Of a stretch of 64,000 nucleotides of DNA, positions 32,685 through 41,421 are shown piece after piece. A model generated the notes under the pieces. That model did no database searches. It was not told the DNA's origin and saw nothing but the letters and a program-made list of their open reading frames with translations. The stretch covers positions 124,001 to 188,000 of the forward strand of contig NZ_JANARS010000006.1 of the NCBI RefSeq assembly GCF_024199985.1, given 5' to 3'. This DNA comes from Nocardioides pinisoli (lineage in GTDB: Bacteria > Actinomycetota > Actinomycetes > Propionibacteriales > Nocardioidaceae). Position 1 is the first letter of the stretch. Every line of letters begins with the position of its first letter. A program made the translations under genes and the position numbers.

Positions 32685-33764
32685 ACGTACGACGGCGCGG
32701 CGGAGGATCCCGGCCGCCTCCCGACCGCCGACGGCGGGCTGCGGCGCCGAGCGGGCCCGCTCGAGGTCGCGGCGCAGCTGCTGGACGGTCGCGCGCTGCG
32801 CGTCGCGCGCCTGTCGTCCCGCGAGCGTCGACTCCGCCTTGGTGTGGTCGAAGGTGAGCGCGACGGCGTCGGCGTAGCGCGCGCGGTAGTCCTCGTGGAT
32901 CGCGTCGAGGCGGGCCAGGGTGTCGGGGTCGTGCGGCGTCGCGGTGAGCACGCCGAGCAGCTGCCAGACCTCCTCGGCCATCTCGCGCAGCCAGTCGGGG
33001 GTGCGGACGTCGTCCCAGGTGAGCTGCGACTTGCGCATCGACGGCTCGATGAAGTCGTCGACGGGGTGGTGCTCGCGCTCGCCGGGAGGGGCCGACAGGT
33101 CGGTGTCGAGGTCGAGCTCGAGCTGCTGCTGGACGGGCGCCAGGGCGGCGCGCCAGTCGGCCAGCAGGTCGACGTAGCGCACGAACGAGCGCTTCGAGCC
33201 CCGCCCGGCCTGCTCGGTGAGGAGCGCGGCGTGCACCCAGCCGGCGACGTTGGAGGTCTCCTTGGTGAGGCGGAGCTCCTCGGACTGGCTGGAGAGGTAG
33301 GCGATGTCGCGCGAGCCGACGACCTCCGCGGGGTGGCGCAGCGCGGTCAGCCACCGCAGGTCGGCACCGAGCTCGGCGCTGACGACCTCCCAGACCTGGG
33401 CGAACCAGAACGCGTGCGGGTCCTTGACCACGATCTGCGCGTCCTGGTGCTCGGGCAGGGCGAGCTGGCCCGCGAGCCACTCGTGGAGCTCACCGGTCGG
33501 CACGCCGGTCTCGACGTGCCGGGCGACGATGTCGACGGCGGCCGGACGGCTGTCGATGTTGAAGAGCGCGAGCTCCTTGAGGTGCCGCTTGTGGAAGTCG
33601 ATGACCCACTGCGGCTCGTAGAACCCGCGCGGGTTGGTCTCCGAGGCCTCGACCTCGGGCTGCGGCACGTGGAGGCCCAGCCGCTTGAGCGTGCCGGCCA
33701 GCGAGCTGGTGCCGCTGCGACCCGACCCGGAGACGAGGACCAGCGGCGTGGGGGACGTCGGCAT
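32667..33764 (-). CDS. PAPS-type sulfotransferase family protein
   Basis: 365 aa. The N-terminal P-loop VLVSGSGRSGTSSLAGTL (about residues 9-26) matches the 5'-phosphosulfate-binding loop. LRHPAEVVGSRD carries the 3'-phosphate-binding Arg/Ser region. A helical C-terminal extension ends in a basic tail with an Arg-rich coiled stretch. It probably sulfates a surface glycan or lipid using PAPS. ATG 33764 lies 7 nt after TAGGGT. It is divergent from the GT4-Stealth gene with 87 bp between starts, suggesting joint work on one polymer. Confidence 0.82.
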   Translation of the reverse strand: MPTSPTPLVLVSGSGRSGTSSLAGTLKRLGLHVPQPEVEASETNPRGFYEPQWVIDFHKRHLKELALFNIDSRPAAVDIVARHVETGVPTGELHEWLAGQLALPEHQDAQIVVKDPHAFWFAQVWEVVSAELGADLRWLTALRHPAEVVGSRDIAYLSSQSEELRLTKETSNVAGWVHAALLTEQAGRGSKRSFVRYVDLLADWRAALAPVQQQLELDLDTDLSAPPGEREHHPVDDFIEPSMRKSQLTWDDVRTPDWLREMAEEVWQLLGVLTATPHDPDTLARLDAIHEDYRARYADAVALTFDHTKAESTLAGRQARDAQRATVQQLRRDLERARSAPQPAVGGREAAGILRRAVVRRVRRR

Positions 33765-33771
33765 GGCCGTC

Positions 33772-33777
33772 ACCCTA
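33772..33777 (-). promoter_or_regulatory. -10 box of the sulfotransferase gene, leaderless type
   Basis: TAGGGT on the minus strand ends 7 nt before ATG 33764. Confidence 0.55.
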
Positions 33778-33797
33778 TCCGCCGGGCCGGCTCCCCC

Positions 33798-33803
33798 TAG
33801 GAT
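33798..33803 (+). promoter_or_regulatory. -10 box of the GT4-Stealth gene
   Basis: TAGGAT lies 48 nt before GTG 33852. Unlike its neighbours this gene would have a short leader with GAGGA near the start. Confidence 0.45.
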
Positions 33804-33851
33804 CGTGGCGATCCTGCCCCCACCGTCGAGACGCAGAGGACTGAGGACCAC

Positions 33852-36620
33852 GTGGCACTGACCGACAGGCTCGGCGGGAAGGTGCGCTCCGCGATGCGCC
33901 GGGTGCGCCGTGACGGCCCGCTGGACGTCGTCTTCGTCCTCTTCAACGCCGACGGCATGGGCGGCACCGCCCGGTCCGGGATCGAGCAGGCCAACGCCCT
34001 CGTCGGCCTGGGCGAGGGCCACCGCGTGCGCATCCTCAGCGTCACCCGCAGCGGTGACGCGACCCACTACCCGCTCGCCGAGGGGGTCGAGGTCACCTAC
34101 CTCGTCGACGTACGTCCCGAGCGCCCGGTCGCGGTCTCGGACAGCCCCCCGGCCGAGGTCGCCCACGAGCTGGCGGAGCGCGAGTCGACGATCGTGCCCC
34201 GCAGCTGGGACGCGCTCTACAACGCCCTCACCGACGCGACGATGCGCGAGGCCCTCGGCAGCATCGCGGCCGACGTGCTCGTCACCACCAACCCCGAGCT
34301 GCTCGCCGCGGTCGCCCAGCTCGCCCCCGCCGACGTGGCGCTGGTGCACCAGGAGCATCGCGCGTCCTCCAGCCGCGTCAACGACCTCGGCGCGCTGCTG
34401 CAGTTCGCCCCGCGGGCCGACGTCGTGGTCTCGCTGACCGAGTCGATGTCGCGCTGGCTGGCCGGGCGCCTCGGCGGCGCGGCGCCCGAGCTGCAGGTCA
34501 TCCCGAACCCGCTCCCCTCGCACCCGCAGGCCCGTTCGTCGCTCGACCAGAGGACGTTCGTGACGGCTGGCCGGCTCGCGCCGGAGAAGCAGTTCGAGCA
34601 CGTCGTCGACGCCTTCTGGCGCATCCACGAGCAGGTGCCCGGCTGGACGCTGACCATCTGGGGCGACGGGCCGCGCGCCGACAACCTCGCGGCGCAGGTG
34701 CGCAAGCTCGGCCTCGAGGACCGGGTGCACCTGCCCGGCTCGACCGACGACCTGTCCGCCGAGTGGGCCCGCGCGAGCGTCGCCGTCCTCGCCTCCCGCG
34801 GTGAGGGCTACCCGCTCGTCCTGCAGGAGGCGATGTCGGCGGGCGTGCCCCCGGTGACCTACGACTGCCCGTCGGGACCGCGCGAGATGATCACCCACGA
34901 CGTCGACGGGCTGCTCGTGCCGCCGGCCTCGAAGGCCGCCCTGGCCGCGGCGATGCTGCGGATCGCCACCGACGACGATCTGCGCACCCGGCTCGGCGCC
35001 GCCGCCCTCGAGCGCTCGCACCGCTGGGACGGCGAGGTGCTGGCCCGCCAGTGGGTCGAGACGTTCCGCACCGCCGTCGCCCGCCGCGCCGACCCGCTCG
35101 CCCCGCGTCGGGTGCTGCACGGCCTGCGCCCCGGACCGCTGGGCGACCTGCCCGAGACCACGGGCGCTGCGGGCGTCACCCCCGCCCAGGCGCGTACGAC
35201 GTCCCTGCGGGCGCTGACCTCCGCCGCCGCGGCGACCGGCGACGGGTGGTTCGTGATGCCGGCGCGCGGGCTCGACCCGCACCCCGTGGTCGTCGTCCCC
35301 TCCTCGGCCCGTGGTGCCTTCCTGTCGGCGCTGGCCGCCGGCTCGGTGCCGGAATGGCTGTCGGTGCGCGACCCGGCCGAGCGCGGCTGGCCCGAGCGCC
35401 GCGGCACCGTCGCGGTCATGACCGAGGAGCTGGCCCGCACCCGGACCGCGACGCTCTTCCTCGAGCCGTGGCCGATGCGCGGCGGCCACGACGGCGTGCT
35501 CGGTGAGGGCGTCGAGGTCGGCGTGCAGTTCTGGGAGGAGTCGCCGGAGGGCGACCTGCTCGCGCCCGGCCCCAACCGCTACGGCGACCGCGTGCCGGCC
35601 GGCACGCCCCGCACCACGACGCGGGTCGAGGACGTCGAGGTCCCGACGCTCGAGGTGATGGCGCTGCCGACGATCGACGACGTCCGCTTCGATGTCGACG
35701 TCGTCTACACCTGGGTCGACGGCGACGACGAGGCATGGCTCTCCGCCCGCGACGACCGCATCCGCTCGCTCGGAGGCACGCCGAGCGACCGCGCCGGCGG
35801 GGCCTCGCGCTACCGCAGCCGCGACGAGCTGCGCTACTCGATGCGCAGCCTCCACCTCTTCGCGCCCTGGGTGCGGCGGATCCACCTCGTGACCGCCGGG
35901 CAGGTGCCGTCGTGGCTCGACCAGAGCAACGACCGGATCCGGGTGGTCGACCACCGCGACATCCTGCCCGAGTCGGCCCTGCCGACCTTCAGCTCGCACG
36001 CCATCGAGACCCGGCTGCACGCCGTGCCCGACCTCGCCGAGCACTTCGTCTACGTCAACGACGACGTCTTCCTCGGCCGGCCGCGGCGCAAGGAGCACTT
36101 CTTCGCCCCCGGCGGGCAGTACGCCGCCTTCGTCGCCGACCACCGCGCCGTCGGCCTCCCCGGCACCGACGACCGGCCCTACCTGACCGCCGCGCAGAAC
36201 AACCGCCGCGTCCTCGAGGACGCCTTCGGGGTGGCGCTGACCCACACGATGATGCACAGCCCGCACCCCCAGCGGCGTACGACGCTGGAGGAGATCGCCG
36301 CCCGCTTCCCCGAGGAGGTCGACCGCACGACGCACGCGCCCTTCCGCTCGGAGACAGACCTGTCGCTGCTGTCGTCCTTCGCGCAGAGCTACGGGCTCGT
36401 CACCGGGCAGGCCTTCCGCGCGGGCGCCCACCACGGCTACGTCGACCTCGGCCACCAGCAGCTGCCGGTCCAGCTCAAGCAGATGCTCAGGCGCGACCGC
36501 GACTTCTTCTGCATCGCCGACAACCTGCTCGCCGCCTTCGACGAGGAGCGCGCCGACGGGCTGCTCCACGACTTCCTCGAGCAGTACTTCCCGATCGCCG
36601 CCCCCTGGGAGAAGTCCTAG
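33852..36620 (+). CDS. GT4 glycosyltransferase fused to a Stealth phosphotransferase domain
   Basis: 922 aa bifunctional enzyme. Residues about 25-415 are a GT-B glycosyltransferase (FVTAGRLAPEKQFEHVV, LPGSTDDLSAEW, EGYPLVLQEAMSAGVPPV). Residues about 614-910 are Stealth: CR1 DVDVVYTWVDGDDEAW, CR2 SRDELRYSMRSLHLFAPWV, CR3 FVYVNDDVFLGRP and a helical CR4 near the C-terminus. Stealth proteins transfer sugar-1-phosphate to make phosphodiester-linked capsule polymers. About 200 residues between the halves are unassigned. The fusion suggests one protein builds alternating glycosidic and phosphodiester links. GTG start with GAGGA upstream. Confidence 0.88.
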   Translation: MALTDRLGGKVRSAMRRVRRDGPLDVVFVLFNADGMGGTARSGIEQANALVGLGEGHRVRILSVTRSGDATHYPLAEGVEVTYLVDVRPERPVAVSDSPPAEVAHELAERESTIVPRSWDALYNALTDATMREALGSIAADVLVTTNPELLAAVAQLAPADVALVHQEHRASSSRVNDLGALLQFAPRADVVVSLTESMSRWLAGRLGGAAPELQVIPNPLPSHPQARSSLDQRTFVTAGRLAPEKQFEHVVDAFWRIHEQVPGWTLTIWGDGPRADNLAAQVRKLGLEDRVHLPGSTDDLSAEWARASVAVLASRGEGYPLVLQEAMSAGVPPVTYDCPSGPREMITHDVDGLLVPPASKAALAAAMLRIATDDDLRTRLGAAALERSHRWDGEVLARQWVETFRTAVARRADPLAPRRVLHGLRPGPLGDLPETTGAAGVTPAQARTTSLRALTSAAAATGDGWFVMPARGLDPHPVVVVPSSARGAFLSALAAGSVPEWLSVRDPAERGWPERRGTVAVMTEELARTRTATLFLEPWPMRGGHDGVLGEGVEVGVQFWEESPEGDLLAPGPNRYGDRVPAGTPRTTTRVEDVEVPTLEVMALPTIDDVRFDVDVVYTWVDGDDEAWLSARDDRIRSLGGTPSDRAGGASRYRSRDELRYSMRSLHLFAPWVRRIHLVTAGQVPSWLDQSNDRIRVVDHRDILPESALPTFSSHAIETRLHAVPDLAEHFVYVNDDVFLGRPRRKEHFFAPGGQYAAFVADHRAVGLPGTDDRPYLTAAQNNRRVLEDAFGVALTHTMMHSPHPQRRTTLEEIAARFPEEVDRTTHAPFRSETDLSLLSSFAQSYGLVTGQAFRAGAHHGYVDLGHQQLPVQLKQMLRRDRDFFCIADNLLAAFDEERADGLLHDFLEQYFPIAAPWEKS

Positions 36621-36651
36621 TGGCCGGGCGGCGGGCGGCGCCGGTTCCGGA

Positions 36652-36727
36652 GTCACCGGATATCCGGTGACCGCCCCGCTTACAGGTAGAGATCTCTACC
36701 TGTAAGCAGGCAACTCGGGTGCAGAGT
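36652..36727. repeat. Double-palindrome intergenic element, copy 2
   Basis: 36652-36671 is the perfect palindrome GTCACCGGATATCCGGTGAC, followed by CGCCCC. 36678-36707 is a perfect 30-nt palindrome beginning GCTTACAGG. The tail is CTCGGGTGCAGAGT (36714-36727). It matches copy 1 at 6489-6570 except that the second stem has a different sequence. Confidence 0.85.
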
Positions 36728-36755
36728 ACGGGCGAGCCGCGCGGCCGTACGCCGG

Positions 36756-37838
36756 TCAGTCGGCGATCCGGTTGCCGTCGGCGTCCCAGTGCGCCTCGAC
36801 CTTCTTCGACGGCTGCACGCGCGGCGGCTCGCCGGGCATCTTCGGGTGGTCGGGCGGGAAGTTGAGCTCGACCGGGTGCTCGTCCCACAGGTCGAGGAGC
36901 GGCTGGAGCGAGTGGTGCACGTCGTCGATCGCTGCCCAGGGGTCGCCGACGGCGGCCAGCCGCTCGGGCACGGTGAAGAGGCTGAAGTCCGACGGCGAGG
37001 AGAGCGTGGCGAGCTCGTCCCACGTCACCGGCGTCGAGACCGGCGCCCCGGGGATCGGGCGGAGCGAGTAGGCCGAGGCGATGGTGCGGTCGCGGGTGTT
37101 CTGGTTGTAGTCGACGAAGATCCGCTCCCCTCGCTCCTCCTTCCACCACGCGGTCGTCACGCCGTCGTCGCGCTTCTCCAGCTCGCGCCCGAAGGCGATG
37201 GCGGCGTGCCGGACGGCGGCGAAGTCCCACTCGGGCCGGATCCGCACGTAGACGTGGATGCCGCGGTTGCCCGAGGTCTTGGCGAAGCCGGTCATCCCGA
37301 GGTCGGCGAGCAGCTCCCGCGCCACCCCGGCCACGCGTACGGCGTCGCCGAACGTCGTGCCCGGCTGCGGGTCGAGGTCGATCCGCAGCTCGTCGGGGTG
37401 GTCGACGTCGTCTCGCCGCACCGGCCAGGGATGGAAGGTCAGCGTGCCCATGTGCGCGCACCAGACGGGCACCGCGATCTCCGTCGGGCAGATCTCGTCG
37501 GCGGTGCGGCCGGACGGGAAGGTGATCGTCGCGGTCTCGAGGTAGTCGGGAGCGCCCTTGGGCACGCGCTTCTGGTAGAACGCGTCGGCGTTGCGGTCCT
37601 GCGGACCCGTCGCGAGCTTCATGCCGGGCCGGACACCGGACGTCCACCGCTCGAGCGCCGTGGGCCGGTCGCGCAGCGCGCGCATCAGCCCGTCCTCGAC
37701 GCTCGCGAAGTACTCCGCGACCATCAGCTTGGTGACCTCGGCGGTGGTGTCCGTCGCCTCGTAGATCACCCGCTCCGGCGAGGAGATCCTGACCTCGCGC
37801 TCCCCCGCCCGGACGTACGCCTCCGACGCCTTCGCCAT
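36756..37838 (-). CDS. LigD-type polymerase/primase
   Basis: 360 aa stand-alone polymerase domain of the LigD (archaeo-eukaryotic primase) family. It contains TLTFHPWPVRRDDVDHPDELRIDLDPQPG with the catalytic Asp pair in DLDP, then TSGNRGIHVYVRI and FVDYNQNTRDRTIA. The family fills gaps and adds ribo- or deoxynucleotides at double-strand breaks. Ligase and nuclease modules are absent from this polypeptide; a ligase is encoded at 30832-31953. ATG 37838 lies 6 nt after TAGGGT. Confidence 0.92.
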   Translation of the reverse strand: MAKASEAYVRAGEREVRISSPERVIYEATDTTAEVTKLMVAEYFASVEDGLMRALRDRPTALERWTSGVRPGMKLATGPQDRNADAFYQKRVPKGAPDYLETATITFPSGRTADEICPTEIAVPVWCAHMGTLTFHPWPVRRDDVDHPDELRIDLDPQPGTTFGDAVRVAGVARELLADLGMTGFAKTSGNRGIHVYVRIRPEWDFAAVRHAAIAFGRELEKRDDGVTTAWWKEERGERIFVDYNQNTRDRTIASAYSLRPIPGAPVSTPVTWDELATLSSPSDFSLFTVPERLAAVGDPWAAIDDVHHSLQPLLDLWDEHPVELNFPPDHPKMPGEPPRVQPSKKVEAHWDADGNRIAD

Positions 37839-37844
37839 GTCACG

Positions 37845-37850
37845 ACCCTA
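37845..37850 (-). promoter_or_regulatory. -10 box of the LigD-type polymerase gene, leaderless type
   Basis: TAGGGT on the minus strand ends 6 nt before ATG 37838. Confidence 0.6.
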
Positions 37851-37888
37851 GCCGGGAACGACGCAGTCGTGCCCGGCGTGGGTCGGGA

Positions 37889-37941
37889 GGTTGAGCAAGC
37901 GCGCGAGCGAGCCTGCGAGCTCGCGACCGCGCGTCGAAACC
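37889..37941. repeat. Nocardioides-type dispersed repeat
   Basis: A 53-bp block from GGTTGAGCAAGCGCGCGAGC to GCGCGTCGAAACC. The GGTTGAG...CGAAACC ends and internal CGAGC-type inverted segments are typical of abundant dispersed repeats I recall from Nocardioides genomes. It lies between divergent promoters. A related unit may lie inside hrpA (58652-58697). Confidence 0.6.
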
Positions 37942-37974
37942 GTGCTCCGCCGATGCCGCGCTGGAGCGCCTCCG

Positions 37975-37980
37975 TAAACT
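37975..37980 (+). promoter_or_regulatory. -10 box of msrB, leaderless type
   Basis: TAAACT ends 6 nt before ATG 37987. Confidence 0.65.
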
Positions 37981-37986
37981 GGGGAC

Positions 37987-38385
37987 ATGGCCTACGACGT
38001 GCAGAAGACCGACGAGCAGTGGCGCGAGGAGCTGACCCCGGAGGAGTACGCCGTGCTGCGACAGGCCGGCACCGAGCGTGCGTTCACCGGTGAGTACACC
38101 GACACCGAGACCGAGGGCACCTACTCCTGCAAGGCCTGCGGATCCGAGCTGTTCACCAGCGACACCAAGTTCCACTCCGGCTGCGGCTGGCCGAGCTTCT
38201 ACCAGCCGATGACCGACACGGTGGAGTACATCGAGGACAACTCCCACGGCATGAAGCGCGTGGAGGTCCGCTGCGCGACGTGCGGCTCGCACCTCGGCCA
38301 CGTCTTCCCCGACGGGTTCGGCACGCCGACCGGCGACCGCTACTGCATCAACTCGATCAGCATCACGCTCAACGAGAAGAAGTGA
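37987..38385 (+). CDS. msrB: Peptide-methionine (R)-S-oxide reductase
   Basis: 132 aa cytosolic enzyme that repairs methionine-R-sulfoxide. Two CxxC pairs bind zinc (CKACG, CATCG). HSGCGWPSFYQP is the family block and the catalytic Cys is in DRYCINS near the C-terminus. The start is ATG 37987, leaderless. It ends exactly where the convergent lipoprotein gene ends (TGATCA shares no bases). Confidence 0.97.
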   Translation: MAYDVQKTDEQWREELTPEEYAVLRQAGTERAFTGEYTDTETEGTYSCKACGSELFTSDTKFHSGCGWPSFYQPMTDTVEYIEDNSHGMKRVEVRCATCGSHLGHVFPDGFGTPTGDRYCINSISITLNEKK

Positions 38386-39228
38386 TCACGAGGTCGGCTC
38401 CAGCGCGGAGCTGACCTCCACCAGTCCCTCGCCGTAGGTCGCGTCGGCCCACGCCTGGATGGAGCCGTCGTCGTAGACGACCTGTGCGTCGAGGGAGTCC
38501 GGCGCGAAGGAGCCGCTGGTCAGCAGCTGGTCGCCGAGCGCGGTCTGGAGCTCCTGGTTGACCTGGTTGAGGTCGGCATCGGTCTTCTCGACCGTGGTGA
38601 CGCAGAGCATCCCGCCCCACGTCCTGCGCAGCTCGGCCTCGGCGCCCTCCGGGTCCTCGGTGACCGCCACGTTGATCGTGTTGCCGGTGAGCCAGGCGGA
38701 GGCGTACGACGGCAGCGCGGAGGCCGCGGCCAGGGTGGCGTCCATGTCCTCCGGCGTCGCCTTCGCGGTGTCGGTCGTGGTCGGCTCGTCGCACGCGGCC
38801 GCGAGGGGCTCCTGCTCGGGCGCGGCCATGGTGTCGTAGAGCGCGGCGGGGATGGCGTCGGTGACGGTGAAGGTCTCGCCGTCGAAGGTGCCGGTGAGGG
38901 CGTAGGAGCCCCACCGCACGCCCGACGCCTGCTCCGAGCCCACGTCACCCCAGTCGAAGTCGACGAGCGCGGGGCCGCCGCACTGCGGCGGGTAGGACTC
39001 CGCGATGGCGCCCAGGCACATCTCCGGGCCGTCGCCGTCGTCGATCACCATCACCAGTCCGCTGGTGCGCACCTCCCCGTCGGGGACCGGCCGGGGCGCC
39101 TCGCCCGAGGAGGCGTCGGCGGCGGCCGCCGAGCCCGACGGGTCGACGGCCTTCATCTCGGCCTCGGTGGAGCAGGCGGTGGCAGCGCCCAGGACGGTCA
39201 GCACGGCAGCAGCGGCGAGGATCCTCAT
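38386..39228 (-). CDS. Secreted lipoprotein, unknown function
   Basis: 280 aa. The signal peptide MRILAAAAVLTVLGAATAC ends in a lipobox-like GAATAC with lipidation at Cys19. A Ser/Ala/Asp-rich linker leads to an acidic domain with few recognisable features (TSGLVMVIDDGDGPEMCLGAIAESYPPQCGG). That block looks like a recurring motif of small actinobacterial lipoproteins. Three further Cys are present. Function unknown. Confidence 0.7.
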   Translation of the reverse strand: MRILAAAAVLTVLGAATACSTEAEMKAVDPSGSAAAADASSGEAPRPVPDGEVRTSGLVMVIDDGDGPEMCLGAIAESYPPQCGGPALVDFDWGDVGSEQASGVRWGSYALTGTFDGETFTVTDAIPAALYDTMAAPEQEPLAAACDEPTTTDTAKATPEDMDATLAAASALPSYASAWLTGNTINVAVTEDPEGAEAELRRTWGGMLCVTTVEKTDADLNQVNQELQTALGDQLLTSGSFAPDSLDAQVVYDDGSIQAWADATYGEGLVEVSSALEPTS

Positions 39229-39266
39229 GATTCTCCGACGCTACTGCGCGCCGAGGCGTTCCCGCG

Positions 39267-39998
39267 TCAGGGCAGGCGGTCGAGCAGCTCCTGGGGCGAG
39301 ACGCGGGCGCCGGTGTAGAACGGCACCTCCTCGCGCACGTGGCGACGCGCGTCGGACGCGCGGAGGTCGCGCATGAGGTCGACGATGCGGTGCAGCTCGT
39401 CGGCCTCGAAGGCGAGCAGCCACTCGTAGTCGCCGAGGGCGAAGGACGCGACCGTGTTGGCGCGGACGTCGGCGTAGCCGCGGGCCTGCTGGCCGTGCTG
39501 GGCGAGCATCCGGCGGCGCTCGCCGTCGTCGAGGAGGTACCACTCGTAGGAGCGCACGAAGGGATACACGCACACGTGGGCGCGCGGCTCCTCGTCGGCG
39601 AGGAACGCGGGGATGTGCGACTTGTTGAACTCCGCTGGCCGGTGCAGCGCCATCTGCGACCAGACCGGCTCGAGGCGCCGCCCGAACGAGGTGCGACGGA
39701 GGGCGTTGTAGGCGCTCTGGAGCTGCTGGGAGTCGGCGGCGTGCCACCACACCATGAGGTCGGCGTCGGCGCGCAGGCCGCTGACGTCGTAGAGGCCGCG
39801 GACCTTCACGTCCTGCTCGGCCAGCACCTCGACGAGTGCGGCGAGGTCGGTGGCCTCGGCCGCGCGGTCGGCGTCGTCGCCGAGGACGTCGCGCAGCTTG
39901 AAGACCGACCACATCGTGTAGCGGATCGTGTCGTTGAGCTCGCGCGTGCGGGCGGCGTTGGTCTGCGTCTCGACAGAGGTCGGGGTGGGCTCGGTCAT
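39267..39998 (-). CDS. hemQ: Coproheme decarboxylase (chlorite-dismutase family)
   Basis: 243 aa. It converts Fe-coproporphyrin III to haem b in the actinobacterial pathway. The fold is two ferredoxin-like halves; visible blocks are [37 protein letters not shown] with the reactive-Tyr segment, and [15 protein letters not shown] with the proximal His. ATG 39998 follows hemY by 4 bp, so they are an operon. HemE of the same pathway lies 10 kb away. Confidence 0.95.
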   Translation of the reverse strand: MTEPTPTSVETQTNAARTRELNDTIRYTMWSVFKLRDVLGDDADRAAEATDLAALVEVLAEQDVKVRGLYDVSGLRADADLMVWWHAADSQQLQSAYNALRRTSFGRRLEPVWSQMALHRPAEFNKSHIPAFLADEEPRAHVCVYPFVRSYEWYLLDDGERRRMLAQHGQQARGYADVRANTVASFALGDYEWLLAFEADELHRIVDLMRDLRASDARRHVREEVPFYTGARVSPQELLDRLP

Positions 39999-40002
39999 GC
40001 GT

Positions 40003-41367
40003 TCATTCTGCCCGTGTGACCGAGGCCACGGCCTGCCGGGCCGAGCCGATCACCGCGGGGATGCCGACGCCGTCGTACGACGCCCCGCAGACCGCGAGCC
40101 CCCGCTGGGCGGCGACCGAGGCGCGGACCCGGGCGACCCGGTCGAGGTGCCCCACGGCGTACTGCGGCAACGCGCCGCCCCACCGCTGGACGTGGGTGTC
40201 GACGGGTCGGGCGGTGATGCCGGCCATGGCGGCGAGGTCGGCGAGGGAGACCCGCACCAGCCCCTCGTCGCCGGCCTGCAGGGTCGCCTCCTCGCCGTGG
40301 CGTCCGAGGGAGGTGCGCAGCACCACGACGTCGGGGTCGAGGTCGCGCACCCACGCCCACTTGGCGAAGGAGAAGGTCGAGGCCTTGATGGTGCGGCGCT
40401 CGACGGGCGGCACCAGGAAGCCGGACCGGTCGAACAGCGCGTCGGGGACGTCCTGGGCGCGGAAGGCGAGGGTCACGACCGCGACGCTCGCGGCCTCGAC
40501 CGCGCCGAGCTCCGCAGCCGCGTCGGGCAGCACGTCGCCCAGGAGGCGAGCGGTGGCCGCAGCCGGCGTGGCGAGGACGACCGCGGCGGCCTCGACGGTC
40601 TCGGCGCCGGTCGTCGGGCCGACGGTGAGCGCCCAGCCCGACCCGGACCGGCCCGAGGTGACGGGGCGCAGGGCACGGACGGTCGCTGAAGTGCGCACCT
40701 CGAAGCCACCGCCGTCGACGACCAGGCCGGGCAGTCGTCCCATGCCGCCGGGGAGCGCGGCGAAGACCGGCGCCGTGGAGGTCGGCAGGTCGGCGACCTG
40801 CTCGAGCAGGCTGCCGCGGCGGGCCATGGCGAGCAGCTGCGGCACGGCCGCGGCGGCGGAGATGCGCCGGGCGTGGCCGGCGTACACCCCACCCAGCAGC
40901 GGCTCGACGAGCCGCTCGACGAGCTCGTCGCCGAGGCGTCCGGCCACCAGGTCGCCGACCGAGACGTCGTCGTCGACCGCGGTGCCGGTCTCGGCGCGCG
41001 CACGGGCCAGCCCCCCGGGGCTGAGAACCCCGCTGCCGGCCAGCTGGTCGAGGTCGAGGGGGACGCCCATGAGCGAGCGCGGCAGCGCGCGCAGCGCCCC
41101 GCGCGACCAGACCGCGGACGTGGCGGGCGTCGGGTGCACCACCTCGGCGCCGACCTCCTCGGCGAGGGCCAGGCCCTCGGGACGGCGGGCGAGCATCGCC
41201 TCGGCGCCGACGTCGACGGTGAGCCCGGCGACCTCGGCGCTGCGCAGCTTGCCGCCGACCTGCGGGGAGCCCTCGAGGAGCAGGACGTCGCGCCCGGTCG
41301 CGGCGAGCCCGCGGGCGGCGACCAGTCCGGCGATCCCGCCGCCCACGACCACCACGTCCCGCCTCAC
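40003..41367 (-). CDS. hemY: Coproporphyrinogen III oxidase (HemY/CgoX-type FAD enzyme)
   Basis: 454 aa flavoprotein that oxidises coproporphyrinogen III before HemQ acts. The N-terminal FAD site is [20 protein letters not shown], followed by [15 protein letters not shown]. The C-terminal [10 protein letters not shown]...[20 protein letters not shown] is the typical second FAD-contact region. GTG 41367 gives a start six residues before the GxGxxG fold, and CAGGCT lies 6 nt upstream. The stop is 4 bp before hemQ. Confidence 0.94.
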   Translation of the reverse strand: MRRDVVVVGGGIAGLVAARGLAATGRDVLLLEGSPQVGGKLRSAEVAGLTVDVGAEAMLARRPEGLALAEEVGAEVVHPTPATSAVWSRGALRALPRSLMGVPLDLDQLAGSGVLSPGGLARARAETGTAVDDDVSVGDLVAGRLGDELVERLVEPLLGGVYAGHARRISAAAAVPQLLAMARRGSLLEQVADLPTSTAPVFAALPGGMGRLPGLVVDGGGFEVRTSATVRALRPVTSGRSGSGWALTVGPTTGAETVEAAAVVLATPAAATARLLGDVLPDAAAELGAVEAASVAVVTLAFRAQDVPDALFDRSGFLVPPVERRTIKASTFSFAKWAWVRDLDPDVVVLRTSLGRHGEEATLQAGDEGLVRVSLADLAAMAGITARPVDTHVQRWGGALPQYAVGHLDRVARVRASVAAQRGLAVCGASYDGVGIPAVIGSARQAVASVTRAE

Positions 41368-41373
41368 GCCACC

Positions 41374-41379
41374 AGCCTG
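41374..41379 (-). promoter_or_regulatory. -10 box of hemY-hemQ, leaderless type
   Basis: CAGGCT on the minus strand ends 6 nt before GTG 41367. Confidence 0.45.
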
Positions 41380-41409
41380 CCAGAGCCGTCCCGCTCGCCT
41401 GCGTGGACC

Positions 41410-41415
41410 TAGGCT
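41410..41415 (+). promoter_or_regulatory. -10 box of the NYN-domain gene, leaderless type
   Basis: TAGGCT ends 6 nt before ATG 41422. Confidence 0.6.
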
Positions 41416-41421
41416 GCACGC

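Noticed and set aside
32667..36656. Open frame of 1329 codons on the minus strand covering the Stealth gene
   Set aside because: Only its last 365 codons, from ATG 33764, form a recognisable sulfotransferase. The rest is low-complexity antisense to a clear GT4-Stealth gene.
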